From: Beta vulgaris subsp. vulgaris
Lineage: Eukaryota; Streptophyta; Magnoliopsida; Caryophyllales; Amaranthaceae
Length of the DNA: 64,000 nt
NCBI RefSeq assembly: GCF_026745355.1
Contig: NC_079209.1
Coordinates: 5,151,507 to 5,215,506, forward strand
Direction of reading: 5' to 3'
The notes under the pieces are model-generated. The model searched no databases, was not told where the DNA came from, and saw only the letters and a program-made list of their open reading frames with translations. This document shows, one piece after another, positions 46,925-59,240 of the stretch. Both the position numbers and the translations under genes were made by a program. Positions within the stretch are counted from its first letter, which is position 1. Every line of letters starts with the position of its first letter.

Positions 46925-47208
46925 CTCTCTCCGTCTTTTTTTATTTGCTATATTTTGCCATTTAGGGGTGTTTCAATTTATTTGCTACATTTGCAAATAT
47001 TTCCATATATAGTACTTAGGTCCCACACTTTATTTACAAAATTGTCATCACTCCCTTCTTGATTTTGTAAATGTTTCCATATATAATACATAGGTCCCAC
47101 AATTTACCTATTTGCTTTTTTGTTAATTCCATTTATGTCAATGGTTCCCACTCCCTCCTTGGTCTTTGTGAAAAAGTGCTTGTAGCAAATAAAAAAAGAC
47201 GGAGGGAG
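46925..47208. mobile_element. Stowaway MITE 1
   Basis: Inverted ends CTCTCTCCGTCTTTTTTTAT and (reverse complement of the right end) CTCCCTCCGTCTTTTTTTAT, then TTGCTA; flanked by TA on both sides (46923-46924, 47209-47210). It is 284 bp with no coding capacity. Stowaway elements are moved by Tc1/mariner transposases. Confidence 0.9.
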
Positions 47209-47210
47209 TA

Positions 47211-48002
47211 GTTTGAGCAAAAAATTATTAAAACTATTGAAAATATCATCACAAATATGATAGCAGTTGTCAGCTGATCGATGAGTATACCAAATATAAA
47301 AAAATGCATAAAGCCCAACCAAAAATAAGTCCTAGGGTGGTTTAGAACATTTAAAGTGTATATACTTCAGTAATTAGTCCACTTGTCGAAAGTGGTGGAA
47401 AACTCCTCGTATTAGAAAAAAAAAAATATTTATATGCACCAACAACGGAGTTTTGCAAACACATGCACAAACTACTGGAAGTGATTAAACAAAATAGTAC
47501 ACTTCCCCACTGTGGAAAGATGGGCTGTTGGAGAAAAGGTGATTTTTTGGTTAACTTACAGAACTATCTATGTACAGCTAATCCAAGCATCCAGGTTTTG
47601 TGCAGGGGTTATATGACATAAAGATATAGGTACCTGATGAGTACAGCCTCATTAAATGAATTCTTCCAGCATAATATAAGCAGCATCTAGAGTAAAACAA
47701 GAAGTTAACACATGTAAATGCTAAGAAGTTAGCAGAACCTGATTCCCTCTCATAGGGCCAGGTTTATTATCTGGGATTATGATATAAAGCCTAAAAGACA
47801 TACAATAAAGAAGTGTTACTCCGACACCTTCATTCACCTCAAAAATGGGGTGTCATGTTGTGTCGTGTCCAACACGACACTTTACTTCAATACTTCATTT
47901 TAAACGAAAAACTTGATTTTTTCCTACAAAATAGCCGAGTCGGACACTTAAACACTTATATCCGAATAGACATTCAATATGAATCACATAACCTACCATA
48001 TA
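47211..48002. other. No gene seen
   Basis: AT-rich spacer between two Stowaway MITEs. No ORF with a recognisable domain. Confidence 0.5.
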
Positions 48003-48255
48003 CTTTGTTTCTTTTTAAGTGACACATTTGCATAGTATTTATTATTCACAGTTAAACTTTAATTAACTTTGGTGATTTACATTTTAGGAAAAACATAGTC
48101 ATGTGGGATCTTGTTAGATTCGCCTGAATGTGAATTTTTTTAATATCAACTTTTTATAATTTTTACTTATTAATAATTGAAGATATTAATGGTTAAAATA
48201 AAGCATTGGCAAACGTGAAAACAAGAAATGTGTCACTTAAAAAAAACGGAGGAAG
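48003..48255. mobile_element. Stowaway-like MITE 2
   Basis: Left end CTTTGTTTCTTTTTAAGTGA then CACATTT, and right end the inverse of CTTCCTCCGTTTTTTTTAAG then TGACACATTT; TA at both sides. 253 bp. Confidence 0.8.
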
Positions 48256-48257
48256 TA

Positions 48258-49372
48258 TGTAACTACTTAGGCATTTAACTCAATTTTTTTTTAAGATAAG
48301 ATGAAGGGGATTCACTTAAAGTGATAAGGGAAAATTCTCAAATGAGTCCCAAGAAGTTTGATCCCTCAACTTCAAGAATATAAGGTGGAAAGCGATGTCA
48401 CTAATCCTCAAAGGGTGAGAGTAAAGGTGAAAGATGAAATGTGATTGCGATTAGTGACAAGGATTCCTAAGTGATGGAAGGTTTTAGTTTTACTGGAAAT
48501 ATATGTTTATATCGTACTAATTGTTGCTTCAATAGTTCTTTTGAATTTAAGAATATCAAGGCCAATGCATTTGTCTTCAATATTTATAAATAATCCGATT
48601 AATTAAGGTTCAGATTTTATTTTATTTTATTTTATTTTTTAAACAACATTTTTTTATAGTCAAAGTCTTAGGTTATGTTTAGTTCACCTGAAATTTTCTG
48701 ATTTAAACTTATCTGATATGATCGGAACTTATTTTTTCTGATATGATATGATCTGAACTTATTTTTCTGATATGATCTGATCTGATTTACAAGATTTTAT
48801 CTTTTATAAAATATATTATTACTATTATATTATTACTTTGTAATTCATTATTATGCAATGCATTATAAGATTTAATTTATAGTATTACTATTATTATCAT
48901 TTTATTTCTATCACAACTTTTACACAACTTTTATTAATAATAACTGTTATTTCACCAAATACCCCCGACAAATTGTGAAATTCATAATATACCCTCAATG
49001 TTTCAGAATTGCACCGTATACCCCTGAATATTCGAAAACGTGCACCAGATACCCTTTTTCTAACTTCCGTTAACTCACCGTTAGCATTATTTAAAATTTT
49101 GCCATCATTAAACCCTAACCCTAATTCTAATCTAACCCTAATCCTAATACTAATTTAATCCTACCCCTAAACCCTTCTCTTTACCCTAACCCTAACCCCT
49201 TGGCAGCCCCCGCCCCCTCACCTCCACCCCACCCCAGCCCCCACCCCTCCCCCTCCCCGGCCCCACCGCCACAGCACAACTCCCCCTCCCCCACCGCCAC
49301 ATCACTTTTATTAATTACAATTGTTCTATTGTTTCATGTTTTAATTAAGTTGTTAATTAGAAAATGATATAT
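48258..49372. other. No gene; short repeats and a telomere-like stretch
   Basis: 48670-48790 holds several copies of CTGATATGATCTGAACTTA. 48950-49080 has CCCC-rich words reminiscent of the MULE arms at 42400 (ATACCCC, CCGTTAACTCACCG). 49110-49200 has telomere-like CCCTAA units, then a C-rich block to 49290. Confidence 0.5.
49110..49200 (+). repeat. Degenerate interstitial telomere-like repeat (CCCTAA)n
   Basis: About ten units of CCCTAA and variants (TCCTAA, TTCTAA) in 90 bases. Plant telomeres are CCCTAAA/TTTAGGG, so the unit length is not exactly telomeric. Confidence 0.6.
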
Positions 49373-50894
49373 CACTAGAGGAAAAAAAAGAAAGGGTTGC
49401 GCAGGAAGGGCTGCGCTTTTTTTAAAAGCGCAGCGCTACTAGTGAAGGGCTGCGCTTTTTTTAAAAAGCGCAGCCCTACAAAACAGAAGGGCTGCGCTTT
49501 TTTAAAAAAGCGCAGCCCTTCATTAGTAGGGCTGCGCTTTTACCAAAAGCGCAGCCCTTCTTACACTCAGAAGGGCTGCGTTTTTTGGGACACGCGCAGC
49601 CCTTCATGGGTTTTTTTTTATTTTGAAAAAAGCGCGGGCTTAAAAGACAAAGTGACTAGGGTTTACTCCCTCATTCTCTCAGTCTCTCTCGCGCGCCTCT
49701 CACAAATCTCATTCTCTCTCACCTCTCTCTCAAGTCTCATTCTCTCTCTCCTCCCTCACTAGTCTCATTCTCTCTCTCCTCCCTCATTCCCAGACTTTCT
49801 TTTTTACACTTTGCCTGCGTAGATTGATGGATCTGGAAACGAAAATGTTCGTCGGCTATTATGTGAAGTTGAAGATCGATGGGTTTTCGTTTTCGTCGGC
49901 TATTTTTTGTCACAATCACAATTGTGAAGTTGAACAAAATAGCCGACGAAGATGAAAGCTGATGTTCGTCGGCTATCGTCGGCTATGTTCATCGGCTATA
50001 TTTTTTGTCACAATCACAATCATCGTCTGAAATCACAATCATCGTCGGCTATTTTGTTCGTCGGCTATGTTGTGAAGTTCTCTCTCAATGTTCGTCGCTG
50101 ATTTCATCTCCTCTCTCAAAATATGTCGCTCGTTGTGATTCCAGATCTGAGTTTTTTCGTTTTTTAATCTAATTGTGATTTCAGATCTTGTTGTAATTTT
50201 TTCATTTTTTAGATATGTAATCACTCTCAATTTTCGTATTCTATTTTTCGTTTTTACGGTTAGTTCATTTTCTTAATTTCTTTATTGTTTTTCGTCCCTT
50301 GTTTTTCAATTTTCGTTCGTTTTTTTATTTTCCTTCTCTCTATTTTCTGATTTCATTATACTTTTTTAGTTTCAGATCTGATTTCATTATACTTTTTGTT
50401 TTTTAGTTTATTTAATTTCGTTTTTTAGTTTAGATGCAATAATATCATTTTATTTTCAGGGTTTAAGTTATAATGTTGTAAGTGTGGATTATGGTGTGTA
50501 GGCAATTTCCAGTTGAACAATTTTTGTTGCCTTTGTTTAGTTCGTTGCTGTTTCATTATACTTTCTATTTTGTTTATTTGTATGATAGTTCTGTTGAAAT
50601 GTGCAATTCTTATAGAAAAACTTGGTTAATTGTAGCTTCAAACGAGTTAATTGTGCTTTTTGCTTTGCTGTAAGATATATTTTTGTTTTGGATTGTTTAA
50701 ACAATATGAGTAGATATATCTAGTAGTAAAAAAATGCAAAAAAAAAAAAAAATTTTTTTTTGGGTCAGAAGGGCTGCGCTTTACTAGCGCAACCCTACTT
50801 GAATAGTGAAGGGCTGCGATGGAAAGGGCTGCCCTCAAAAAGCGCAGCCTACATGCCATTTTCAGCGCAGCCCTACTGCTTTTTTCCACTAGTG
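49373..50894. mobile_element. Small non-autonomous CACTA element
   Basis: Ends CACTAGAGGAAAAAA (49373) and TTTTTTCCACTAGTG (ending 50894), with the 3-bp duplication TAT on each side. Subterminal arrays are made of GGGCTGCGCTTTT / AAAAGCGCAGCCC (49390-49610 and 50765-50880), alternating in orientation so that they form palindromes. The interior (49640-50740) is AT-rich with TCGTCGGCTATTTTG-type repeats and no transposase. The open frame at 49397-49762 is produced by the array. Confidence 0.92.
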
Positions 50895-50930
<36 letters not shown>

Positions 50931-52455
50931 ATTCATGAACTGCATGCTTTATTTATTTGTATGATTATCATGATTATGTATAATTTTGTGGCATGAATTC
51001 TAGAATTTGAGGACAAGTATGATTTATTTATGCATAAAAGTGTTTTAATGTATAAAAAAATCATGTGTTTATTGCTTAAAATTACCTAAACTGAGATCGA
51101 AAAACGAAAGCAGTGGCATTTTGCGGGCCGCGACCCAGCACGCAGGCCGTGAAAGGGTCTGTGGCCGCAACGACTCGTTTTCTTCAACAGATTAAAAAGT
51201 TTAATCCGTTTATCCCTTAATGCATATTAAGTAGCTTTATACTTGGTATCCTATCGTAATACTTAAATGAATTAAAATTATGTTGGGTGTTTAATTTATT
51301 ATATTTAATTTTATATTAGGTTCTTAATTTTAATAAGTTGATTAATTCTTTCATGCTAGTATATATGATTATATATTATGCTATGTTTGTATTTTAATGT
51401 GATTAAAATATATGTGGTGCCTAAAAGTGCTAAAGTATTTTTCTTTAAATTTAATAGTTGATTAAATTTGTTAGATTAATATTTAAAAGCACTTGAGAGA
51501 TATGATTAAAATTTGTCTTAAGGTACTAACCATTTGATTTAATATGAGATTAAATCTAGATGGTGTTATTATGTTTTAAAGTTGTTAAAGCATGATAATT
51601 AACTTTAATAGTTTATTAAAATACGTGTTTTATAAATATGATATTATGAATGCATATGGTGACTAATATGGCCCAAAACTTGGATATAAAATAAGATCTA
51701 CGTATCGTTTTTGTATATTTGTAATTTAAATATGATCTACACATCGTTGGTATTTTTGTAATATTAGTTTAAGTTTTAAAAAAATTATTCAAGTAGAAGG
51801 GTTTCAAGGATGGAGATCCGACCTTTTATTTCCATTGAGGAAAGGTCGGTAATTGTTACTTGCCTTATGCTCGTGGTACCTACTTTTATTTCACGTTTCT
51901 GTGAAAAATATACATGAATTGTTTTTGGATTATAATTGAAGCCCCACCTTATTATGTACATCAATAACTCGACCCCTACGTCCTATAGGTAGTTTTAAAC
52001 TCCTAATTTCCAGGAAATAGTCACTTCAACAGTCTTCGATGGTTATACGGGTATATATCCAAAATACAAACGAGATGGATGTTTGTTGTCTCAACCATTC
52101 TTGTTAGTCTTAATCCATGTAAGTAAAGAAAGGGACCAGGAATATCAATGAACCCAAATGTTACAATTGCTCAAGATACCTTTTTTTTAGATTCTAGAGT
52201 CTATTTCTTTAGTTATACGAGAATAAAAGAATTAGTAGATTTGTTCCGCTCAAAATAAAAAACGTGTATGTTATGCTTAATATATTTAGTTTGATCTGTC
52301 TTAATTCTGCACTTTATTCGAGTAGTCTTTTCTTCACCAAATTACTTGAGGCTTATGCTTTTTTGAGTCCAGTCGTAGATTTTATATTATGTCAGTCGTA
52401 CTTCTATTCTTTTTTCTCTTAGCCTTTGTTTTGCACGCTGCTGTAAGTTTTCGAT
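50895..52455. other. No gene seen; begins with a (TG)n microsatellite
   Basis: (TG)n at 50905-50930. 51100-51180 has a GC-rich piece (GCGGGCCGCGACCCAGCACG), otherwise AT-rich. 51790-52100 resembles old LTR sequence (AAGGTCGGTAATTGTTACTT, CTACGTCCTATAGGTAG), but no second copy exists here to prove it. Confidence 0.4.
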
Positions 52456-54113
52456 GAGCTATAGAAGCAAGCCTTCAGAAGAGGTTTGCAAGCTTGGATG
52501 CCTACAATATTATTCGACAGCTGAAAATCATGTTTCAGCAACAAGCTCGGATTGAGATGTATGAGACTCACAAGGTTATTTTTGAGCATGTCTTAGTTGA
52601 AGGCAAGTCGGTCGCCACTCATGTCTTCGAAATGATTGGTTATTTCAAGGTAATGGAGAGGTTAGGCTTTCCTTATAGCCAAGAGTTGGCTATTGACATT
52701 TAACTGCACTCACTTATGATGGGTTCAATTAGTTTAGGTTAAACTTCAATATGAATTGGGTGACGACCCTTGTTGAGTTACATGGCATGCTCATGACTCC
52801 CGAGTAAAACATCCCCAAAGCACCTAAGAAGGAAGTTCTTATCGTTCAAAAGGAAAATGGTTTTAAGAAGGTTTGGGCTGGCAAGGAAAAGCAAGACAAG
52901 GGCAAGCAAGTTGCCACTAAGACTGCTGATGAGCCAAACGAAAAGGCAAAGCCAAAGGTGGCCGCAAATGTCAAGTGCTTATTTTGTGATCAGATAGGTC
53001 ATTGGAACGTAACTGCCCGAAGTATTTGGAGGATAAGAAGTCTGGGGCTTCTTCTTCAGGTATCTATCTCATTGACATTAATTTAGCAACATCAACTTCT
53101 TGAGTATTTGATACCGGTTGTGTTTCTCACATTATTTCGAATGTGTAGGGACTAAGGAGTAGAATCTTGGCTAAATGAGAGGTAGAGAGTGCAAGAGTTG
53201 CAGCCGTTGCAGTGGGGAATTATAGACTATCTTTACCTTTCAAATTAATATTAGAGCTTATAACTGTTATTATGTTCCTGCTATTACCAAAAACATTATT
53301 TCTATTCCTGTTTTGGATAATGAAGGGTTTTCATTTACAATTGAGAAAGGTTGTTTATCTGTTTATTTGAATTCAATGCTTTATGCCACTGCTAAAAGGT
53401 CTAATGGTCTATATTTCCTAGATTTAGACAAAGATGTCCCATACATAAACAGCAAAAAACATAGATCAAGCGACACTATCCTACTTACTTATAGCATTGT
53501 CGTTTAAGGCATATAAATGCAAAACGCATTCAGAAGTTACATAAAGATGGACTTCTACCATCCTTTGACTTTGAGCCATTTTATGTGTGTGAATCATGTT
53601 TAACGGGTAAAATGACAAAGTCACCTTTTACTAGAAAGGGGTGAAAGGGCTGGGTGATCTAATGGGCCTAATACATAGTGATGTAGTGATGTGTGTGGAC
53701 CAATGAGCACATAAGCTAGGAGAGGGTTTGGGTACTTCATCACTTTCACTGACAATTTAAGTAGATATGGATATGTCTATTTAATGAAGCATAAGTCAGA
53801 ATCATTTGAAGAGCTCAAAGAATTCCATAATGAAGTCCAAAACCAGCTTGGCAAGACGATCAAAGCACTACGATCCAATCGTGCTGCTGAATATTTGAGC
53901 CGAGAGTCGTTTAGTGATCACTTGAAGAGTTGTGTAATTCTTTCACAACTAGCTCCGCCTAGAATACCTCAGTTGAATGGTGTATCCGAAAGGAAGAACC
54001 AAACTCTACTTGATATGGTTCGATCTATATGAGTTTTGCTGATCTTCTAATATCTTTCTTGGGATATGCTCTCGAAAATGCTATTTTAACACTTTATAGA
54101 ACTTCATCAAAGG

Positions 54114-54735
54114 TAGGGATGGCAATTGGGCAGGGCGGGTGTGGAGGATGGTACCCCCACACCCGCACCCGCATTAAAATTTCATCCCCATCCCCGCCCC
54201 ACCACCCGTTGCAGGGGAAGATTCCATCCCCATCCCCGCCCCACCACCCATTGCGGGGGGGAAATTCTACCCACCCCCGCCCAACCTCCGCACCTGCGTC
54301 ATACCCGCGTCATACCCACTTCGTCCCCGCAAAAAACTCACCAAAAAATCTGCCATAAGCCCATTATAGTTGTCTACTTCACAAAATCACAATATAATAT
54401 AGTAAAAGAAAAGTTAAAATACAATAACAGAGGCAAATGTTTTATTACATTTAAAGGGTGTCTTCAAATACATTAGTAATATATGTATATAAATAGAATT
54501 TTAATAATAAATATACGGGGCGGGGGTGGGGCGGGCGGGGATGGGACGGGCGGGGATGGGACGGGTATAACATAAAATCCACACCCGCTCCACCACCCAT
54601 TGCGGATACAATTTTAATCCCCATCCCCACCCCATCCCCACCCCATCCCCACCAAACCTAGACCCATCCCCCCCACCCCCAATTGGGCGGGGATGGGGTG
54701 GGTCTCCTACTTGACCCGCCCCACTGCCATCCCTA
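54114..54735. mobile_element. Non-autonomous hAT element in the copia integrase
   Basis: Inverted ends TAGGGATGGCAATTGGG (54114) and CCCCACTGCCATCCCTA (ending 54735), with the perfect 8-bp target duplication ATCAAAGG (54106-54113, 54736-54743). The arms are GC-rich minisatellites (CCCCATCCCCGCCCCACCAC and complements) arranged head to head, around an AT-rich centre. No transposase. The frames open in the arms are composition artefacts. Confidence 0.93.
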
Positions 54736-56861
54736 ATCAAAGGTAGTAGAAAAGACACCATATGAGATATGGAGTGGAAAACTTCCAAGCTTGTCTTTTC
54801 TATGTATATGGGGTTGTGAGGTTTATGTAAAACGTTTACTTTCAGACAAACTCGCCCCTAAATCAGATAAGTGTTTCTTTGTAGGTTATCGCAAAGAAAC
54901 CAATGGCTATTACTTCTACAATCGAATTGAGGGAAAAATGTTTGTTGCTCGTCGTGGTGTCTTTTTGGAAAAAGATTTATTTTCAAAAAGGCAAGTGGGA
55001 GTAATGTATTTATCGAAGAAGTTCGACAAAAGCAACAAATGGACATAGTTTAACCTATGTCAGAGTCAGAACACAAGTGCCAGTTGTGGAACTTGTAGTT
55101 TCTCCTTTGGAGGAATCTTCTACCATAACTGACCAAGTGTTGGAGGACGTGCACCCCAGACACAAACCTTCTACTGTCCTACCCAAATCTAATTCATGCG
55201 AAAATTCTCAAATTGTTGAGAAGAAAATTTCTCCTATTGCAGCCTTTCGTAGGTCTAGTAGACCAATAATACCAAACAAAAGGTTTGTTGATTTCTTGTT
55301 AATCGAAAGTTTTGAGATAATGATTTTAGAATTTGAGGAACCTACTACTTACAAGCAAGCTTTGATGAGTGAAGACTCCGGAAAATGGCCTGAAGCCATG
55401 AGGTCGAAATGGCATCCATTTATGAAAATCAAGTATGAGACTTGATGGATTTTCCCGATGGCGTTACACCTATAGGTTGCAAATGGGTTTTCAAGGTGAA
55501 AACAGACAAGGATGGTAACATTCAGGTTTACAAAGCAAGGTTCGTTGCAGAAAAGGGTTCAAGCAAGTTCATGGTATAGACTATGACGAAACCTTTTCAC
55601 CAGTAGCAATGCTTAACAATCGTTGCCTTTTATGATTACGAGATTTGGCAAGTGGATGTCAAAACCGCCTTCTTGAATGAGTTCTTGAAAGAGGATGTGT
55701 ATATGACGCAATCGAATAATTTTGTGGATCCAGAATATCCTAGGAGGGTATGTAAGCTTCAAAAGTCCATTTATTGTTGAAGCAAGCATCCTAGAGTTAG
55801 AATCTTCGATTTCGTGAGGCAATAAAATAATTTGGTTGTCTCAAAAAATTGAGAAGAGTCTTGTGTTTACAAGAAGGAAAGTAGAAGTTACATAGTCTTC
55901 TTAGTATTTTATGTAGATGACATACTTATAATAGAAAGCGACATTCACATGCTTGAGTCAGTCAAGGAATGGTTGAAGAGTTGTTTCTCTATGACATACC
56001 TTGGAAACGCGGAGTACATTTTGGGGATCAAGATCTATAGGGATAGGTCTAAGAGGATAATTAAACTTAGCCAACGAACTTATATAGATAAGATCGTCAC
56101 TAAGTTCAACATGAAAAACTCTAAGAGAGGTTTACTCCATGCAACATGGATGTCGTTAGCAAGACTAGTGTCCTTCTGGCCTGATGAGATTAAGGAATGA
56201 GTAATGCTCCTTATGCATCAGCTTTAGGGTCCATTATGTACTTCATGATTTGTACTTGGGTAGATGTTTCATATGCCTTGAGCATGTGTAGCAGATTCCA
56301 ATCAAATTCAGGTGACGCAAATTGGACTGCAGCTAAGAATATCCTAAAATATTTAAGAAGGACTAAGGATAATGTCTTAGTGTATGGAGGTGAAAGTAAG
56401 TTAATTGTTGATGTTTTCACAAATGCGAGCTTCCAAACTGACAAAGATGATTTGCGATCCCAATATGGTTTTATCTTTTGTCTAAAGGGAGGGGCAGTAA
56501 GCTCGAAAAGTTCAAAGCAAAGCATTGTCGCTGATTCTACAATAGAAGCTGATTATATTGCTGCAGCAGATGCAGCAAAGGAAGCCGTTTGGATGAAGAA
56601 GTTCATTTTGGAGCTAGGAGTAGTGCCTACTGTTTGAGATGGTATTGTTTTATATTGTGATAATAATGGTGCCATATCTCACTCTAAGGAACCAATATCA
56701 CATTAAAGGTGTAAACATGTACTTAGGAAGTTTCATCTCATTAGAGAAATCGTTGATAGAAAAGATGTAATAGTTAACAAAGTTCATAAGAATAGCAATG
56801 TCGTTGATCCTTTGACTAAACCATTGCATCAGCTAAGCATGAGAGTCATACTAGGGATATA

Positions 56862-57116
56862 CTTCCTCCGTGTTTTTATTGTTGCTACATAGAGAAAGTG
56901 GGGGGTTTTTAAGAAAGGTAGAGAGAGAAAGTAGGGGACCACCACTTTTTGAATAAAAAACCATTTGTTAAGGAAAAAGTATGAGTAGGGGACCACCAAC
57001 TTTTTAATAGTATTTTAATATTTTTATGATGAAAAGGAATCCATTTATGGTATGTAGCATCTATTATGACATTTCCATTTAAGGAAAATGTAGCATCTAT
57101 AAAAAAACGGAGGAAG
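56862..57116. mobile_element. Stowaway MITE 3, inside the copia pol end
   Basis: Ends CTTCCTCCGTGTTTTTAT and inverse CTTCCTCCGTTTTTTTATAG, followed by inner GTAGCA words; TA at each side (56860-56861, 57117-57118). 255 bp. Confidence 0.9.
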
Positions 57117-57148
57117 TAGGGCATAAGCATGTAGGAGAGTGGCTTTGA

Positions 57149-57957
57149 TTGTGTACTATTTATTTTTTATTAGTTCATAATTGTAGTTACTCTTATGATA
57201 TGTTTGGTTATGTTTATCAATAAAAGGTTATATTTTTATTTAATCTTGGTTTAGTATCAAATAAAGCGTTCAAAGTATTTTATAATGTTTGATAGGATTG
57301 TCAAATACGTGATTTGACAAATCAAACCCTATATATTGTGAACAGGAGTAAAAATATTCCTTGGTCCCTGGTTTAAATCATTAAAGTTGAACGTAAATGA
57401 TTCAATTTCATGGACTAGATTACAAGTAGATTGATAGTGCAGTTTCATGGGCTATGGGGACATAGAGATGTCTAGTCATTTGCATAGGCCTATATAGCTA
57501 TACACGTCGGGCAGACCTAGTGGGTCCCTAAAAGGTTTATGAGAATCTCATTAATATATTTAGTGGATTCCTTTGACATGAGTATGACACTATTCTTACT
57601 TAAGGATTAGTATTTTTTGACACTGCAAAGCATCGTGCCGTAAAAGGAGGTTATAAAGGCTGTAACCAGAGCTGCTACGAATTGAGTGGATGTTTTGGTT
57701 ATACAAGACATGATAAGTCCTCCTAAGAGTTGGGATTGGCGTCTTGGCCTCTTGAAGAGCGAGAACTGAAAAATGCATGGCCGTGCTCAAATGGATTAAG
57801 GAGTTAATCATTTGCTTCGACAGTTCGAACTCGGATTTTAAGAAACAACTTAAATATTGGTACGGTTTACATACGATGTTACCATGTCATGAAGTTGGAC
57901 ATTAAGCGATTTAAGGAGTTTGAAGATTACACACTTGTTCTTGGATAAGTGGGAGAT
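57149..57957 (+). other. Spacer between pol end and polypurine tract of the second copia
   Basis: About 800 bases without ORF of interest. It ends in TAAGTGGGAGAT, the polypurine tract. Such untranslated spacers occur in several copia lineages. Confidence 0.5.
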
Positions 57958-58519
57958 TGAAGGATTTTGTCCTCGATCAAGTCTAAAAAACTAAATGTAT
58001 ATGGATAAATTATGGAGATAATATATTCAATAATAATATTGGGTGACCGCAACGTTTTGCTAGAAGCTAATTGCGGTTTGTTGGGCTAATATAATTGGGC
58101 CAATTACTAATATATATCGGGTCCTATGAGGTCGCACGACGTGACAACCCTTGGATTTTACCCAAACCCATCTGTGAAATGGGTTGGGCGATTTTTAGAT
58201 GGGTGGAATAAGATGTAACTCATGGGTCTATTAGGTTCATAATGTGTGACATTATGAGTTATGAGGCTAATAAAGCCTCATGAAACACCTCTTTGTAACC
58301 ACCTTATATGGAGATATAGGGGTTACAAAGTAGTACTACTTTTTACATCATCTTAAGAGGAAAAAGTTCTAATTTTCTCCTTGCTCTTCGTTCCCCCATT
58401 CGACCACCATACACTCCAAAGGCAAGAGAGTTTTTCTCTCCTCTGTACTAGCATACTTGGTGATCCAATAGTTGATAGTGGACCAACATTAGAGGAATAA
58501 TGTTTGACGTTCTAACAGA
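57958..58519 (+). repeat. Probable 3' LTR of the second copia
   Basis: Starts TGAAGGATTTTGTC right after the polypurine tract GTGGGAGAT. A fitting end is TTCTAACA at 58519. It includes AATAAAGCCTC (58269), a polyadenylation-type word. Boundaries are unproven because no partner LTR is in the window. Confidence 0.45.
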
Positions 58520-58799
58520 TCTCCACTAGAAGGCTTGTGGTGTAAGAGGAATTCACGCATCAAGAGGTACAATTCTACGCTCTTATTTGATTCATGTTAA
58601 TTTATGCAATGTTTTTGGGGTTAGATGTTTGGATATATGATACTCTTTTTTCTCATTAAGCATCTAAAGTCCTACATTTTGGACTGGGCCGTGGTTGGCC
58701 CATTAACCTACTGTTTCGTTGGTTATGTGATTTTATCTCTGGCCACTTTTTCTTGAAGGCATGTAAGTATCAACCCGCCTCACTTTGGTGATTAGCAAA
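58520..58799. other. No gene seen
   Basis: Continuation past the proposed LTR (GATCTCCACTAGAAGGC...). It may still belong to the copia LTR if its end lies further right. Confidence 0.4.
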
Positions 58800-58964
58800 A
58801 CACAAGAAATAACACGATACATAATTATCCGACGCATATAAAGCATGATTTGCATCGGACCCCGATAATGTCCGACTTAAATGACCCGTGACTCCACTTT
58901 TGCGTCAATTTACCTATTGTATGACGCAATTGAGAAAATGCAAATCAGCATTTTTCTACTAGTG
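58800..58964. mobile_element. Right-end remnant of a CACTA element
   Basis: Ends TTTTTCTACTAGTG at 58964, the inverse of CACTAGTAGAAAAA. Upstream are GACGCA/TGACGCAATT subterminal words (58830-58930). The left CACTA end is absent, so this is a truncated copy. Confidence 0.55.
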
Positions 58965-58969
58965 GTAGT

Positions 58970-59240
58970 TTGATTTTTTCTTATCCAAGTTGGACGTTTG
59001 TGACTTACATGCACCAACTTGAGGGGGCTTTAGGATTAGAAATATTCTCTTAGTATAATATCTTTCCTATTAGCATAATTTCCTATTATGTTTATCCTTC
59101 TCTAGTCTTGTGATAATCTTTCCATCTTGTACTTAGCTATTTATGGGTTTTGTTTCATCCTCTAGGCTGTATATAAAGTACGTCTAATGACATATTCAAG
59201 TTTTCTTATTAATTTGTCAATAATTAACCTTTAATGTAGA
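58970..59240 (+). mobile_element. Third copia remnant: pol C-terminus and LTR start
   Basis: The sequence TTACATGCACCAACTTGAGG with GGGC is the usual pol-end/polypurine junction of copia elements (compare the same region at 8776-8800). It is followed by TTTAGGATTAGAAATATTC, a mutated TGTTAGGATTAG-type LTR start, and LTR-like sequence. No other part of the element is left. Confidence 0.55.

Larger units (their letters stand above)
52456..57148 (+). pseudogene. Copia gag-pol remnant, many stops and frameshifts
   Basis: Gag at 52458-52703 (LDAYNIIRQLKIMFQQQARI, ETHKVIFEH). CCHC knuckle at about 52975-53025 (KCLFCDQIGHW) with a frameshift. Protease FDTGCVSHI near 53110. GAG-pre-integrase near 53490-53640. 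Integrase at 53700-55040, with LRSNRAAEYL where the usual catalytic Asp is Asn, then NGVSERKN. Reverse transcriptase at 55410-56200 (YVDDILII, YILGIKIYRDRSK). RNase H at 56200-56640 (SKSSKQSIVADSTIEADYIA) and an end region to the TGA at 57146. The reading frame continues across the MITE when it is removed. Dead gene. Confidence 0.9.
52456..58519 (+). mobile_element. Second Ty1/copia retrotransposon, decayed and interrupted
   Basis: Gag, zinc knuckle, protease, integrase, reverse transcriptase and RNase H occur in copia order, followed by a spacer and a probable 3' LTR. A hAT element (54114-54735) and a Stowaway MITE (56862-57116) have inserted later. No 5' LTR matching the one at 57958 is visible upstream, so the left end is lost or too diverged. 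Confidence 0.85.

Noticed and set aside
49397..49762. 121-codon ORF with repeated GCAFFKKRSP
   Set aside because: It is read straight through the GGGCTGCGC subterminal array of a CACTA element and has no other support.
54029..54788. ORFs of 95-116 codons rich in Pro/His/Gly
   Set aside because: They translate the minisatellite arms of the hAT element.
58525..58540. CACTAGAAGGC as the left end of the CACTA remnant ending 58964
   Set aside because: It lacks the A-rich continuation that mirrors TTTTTCTACTAGTG and belongs to the copia LTR context. Left end treated as missing.
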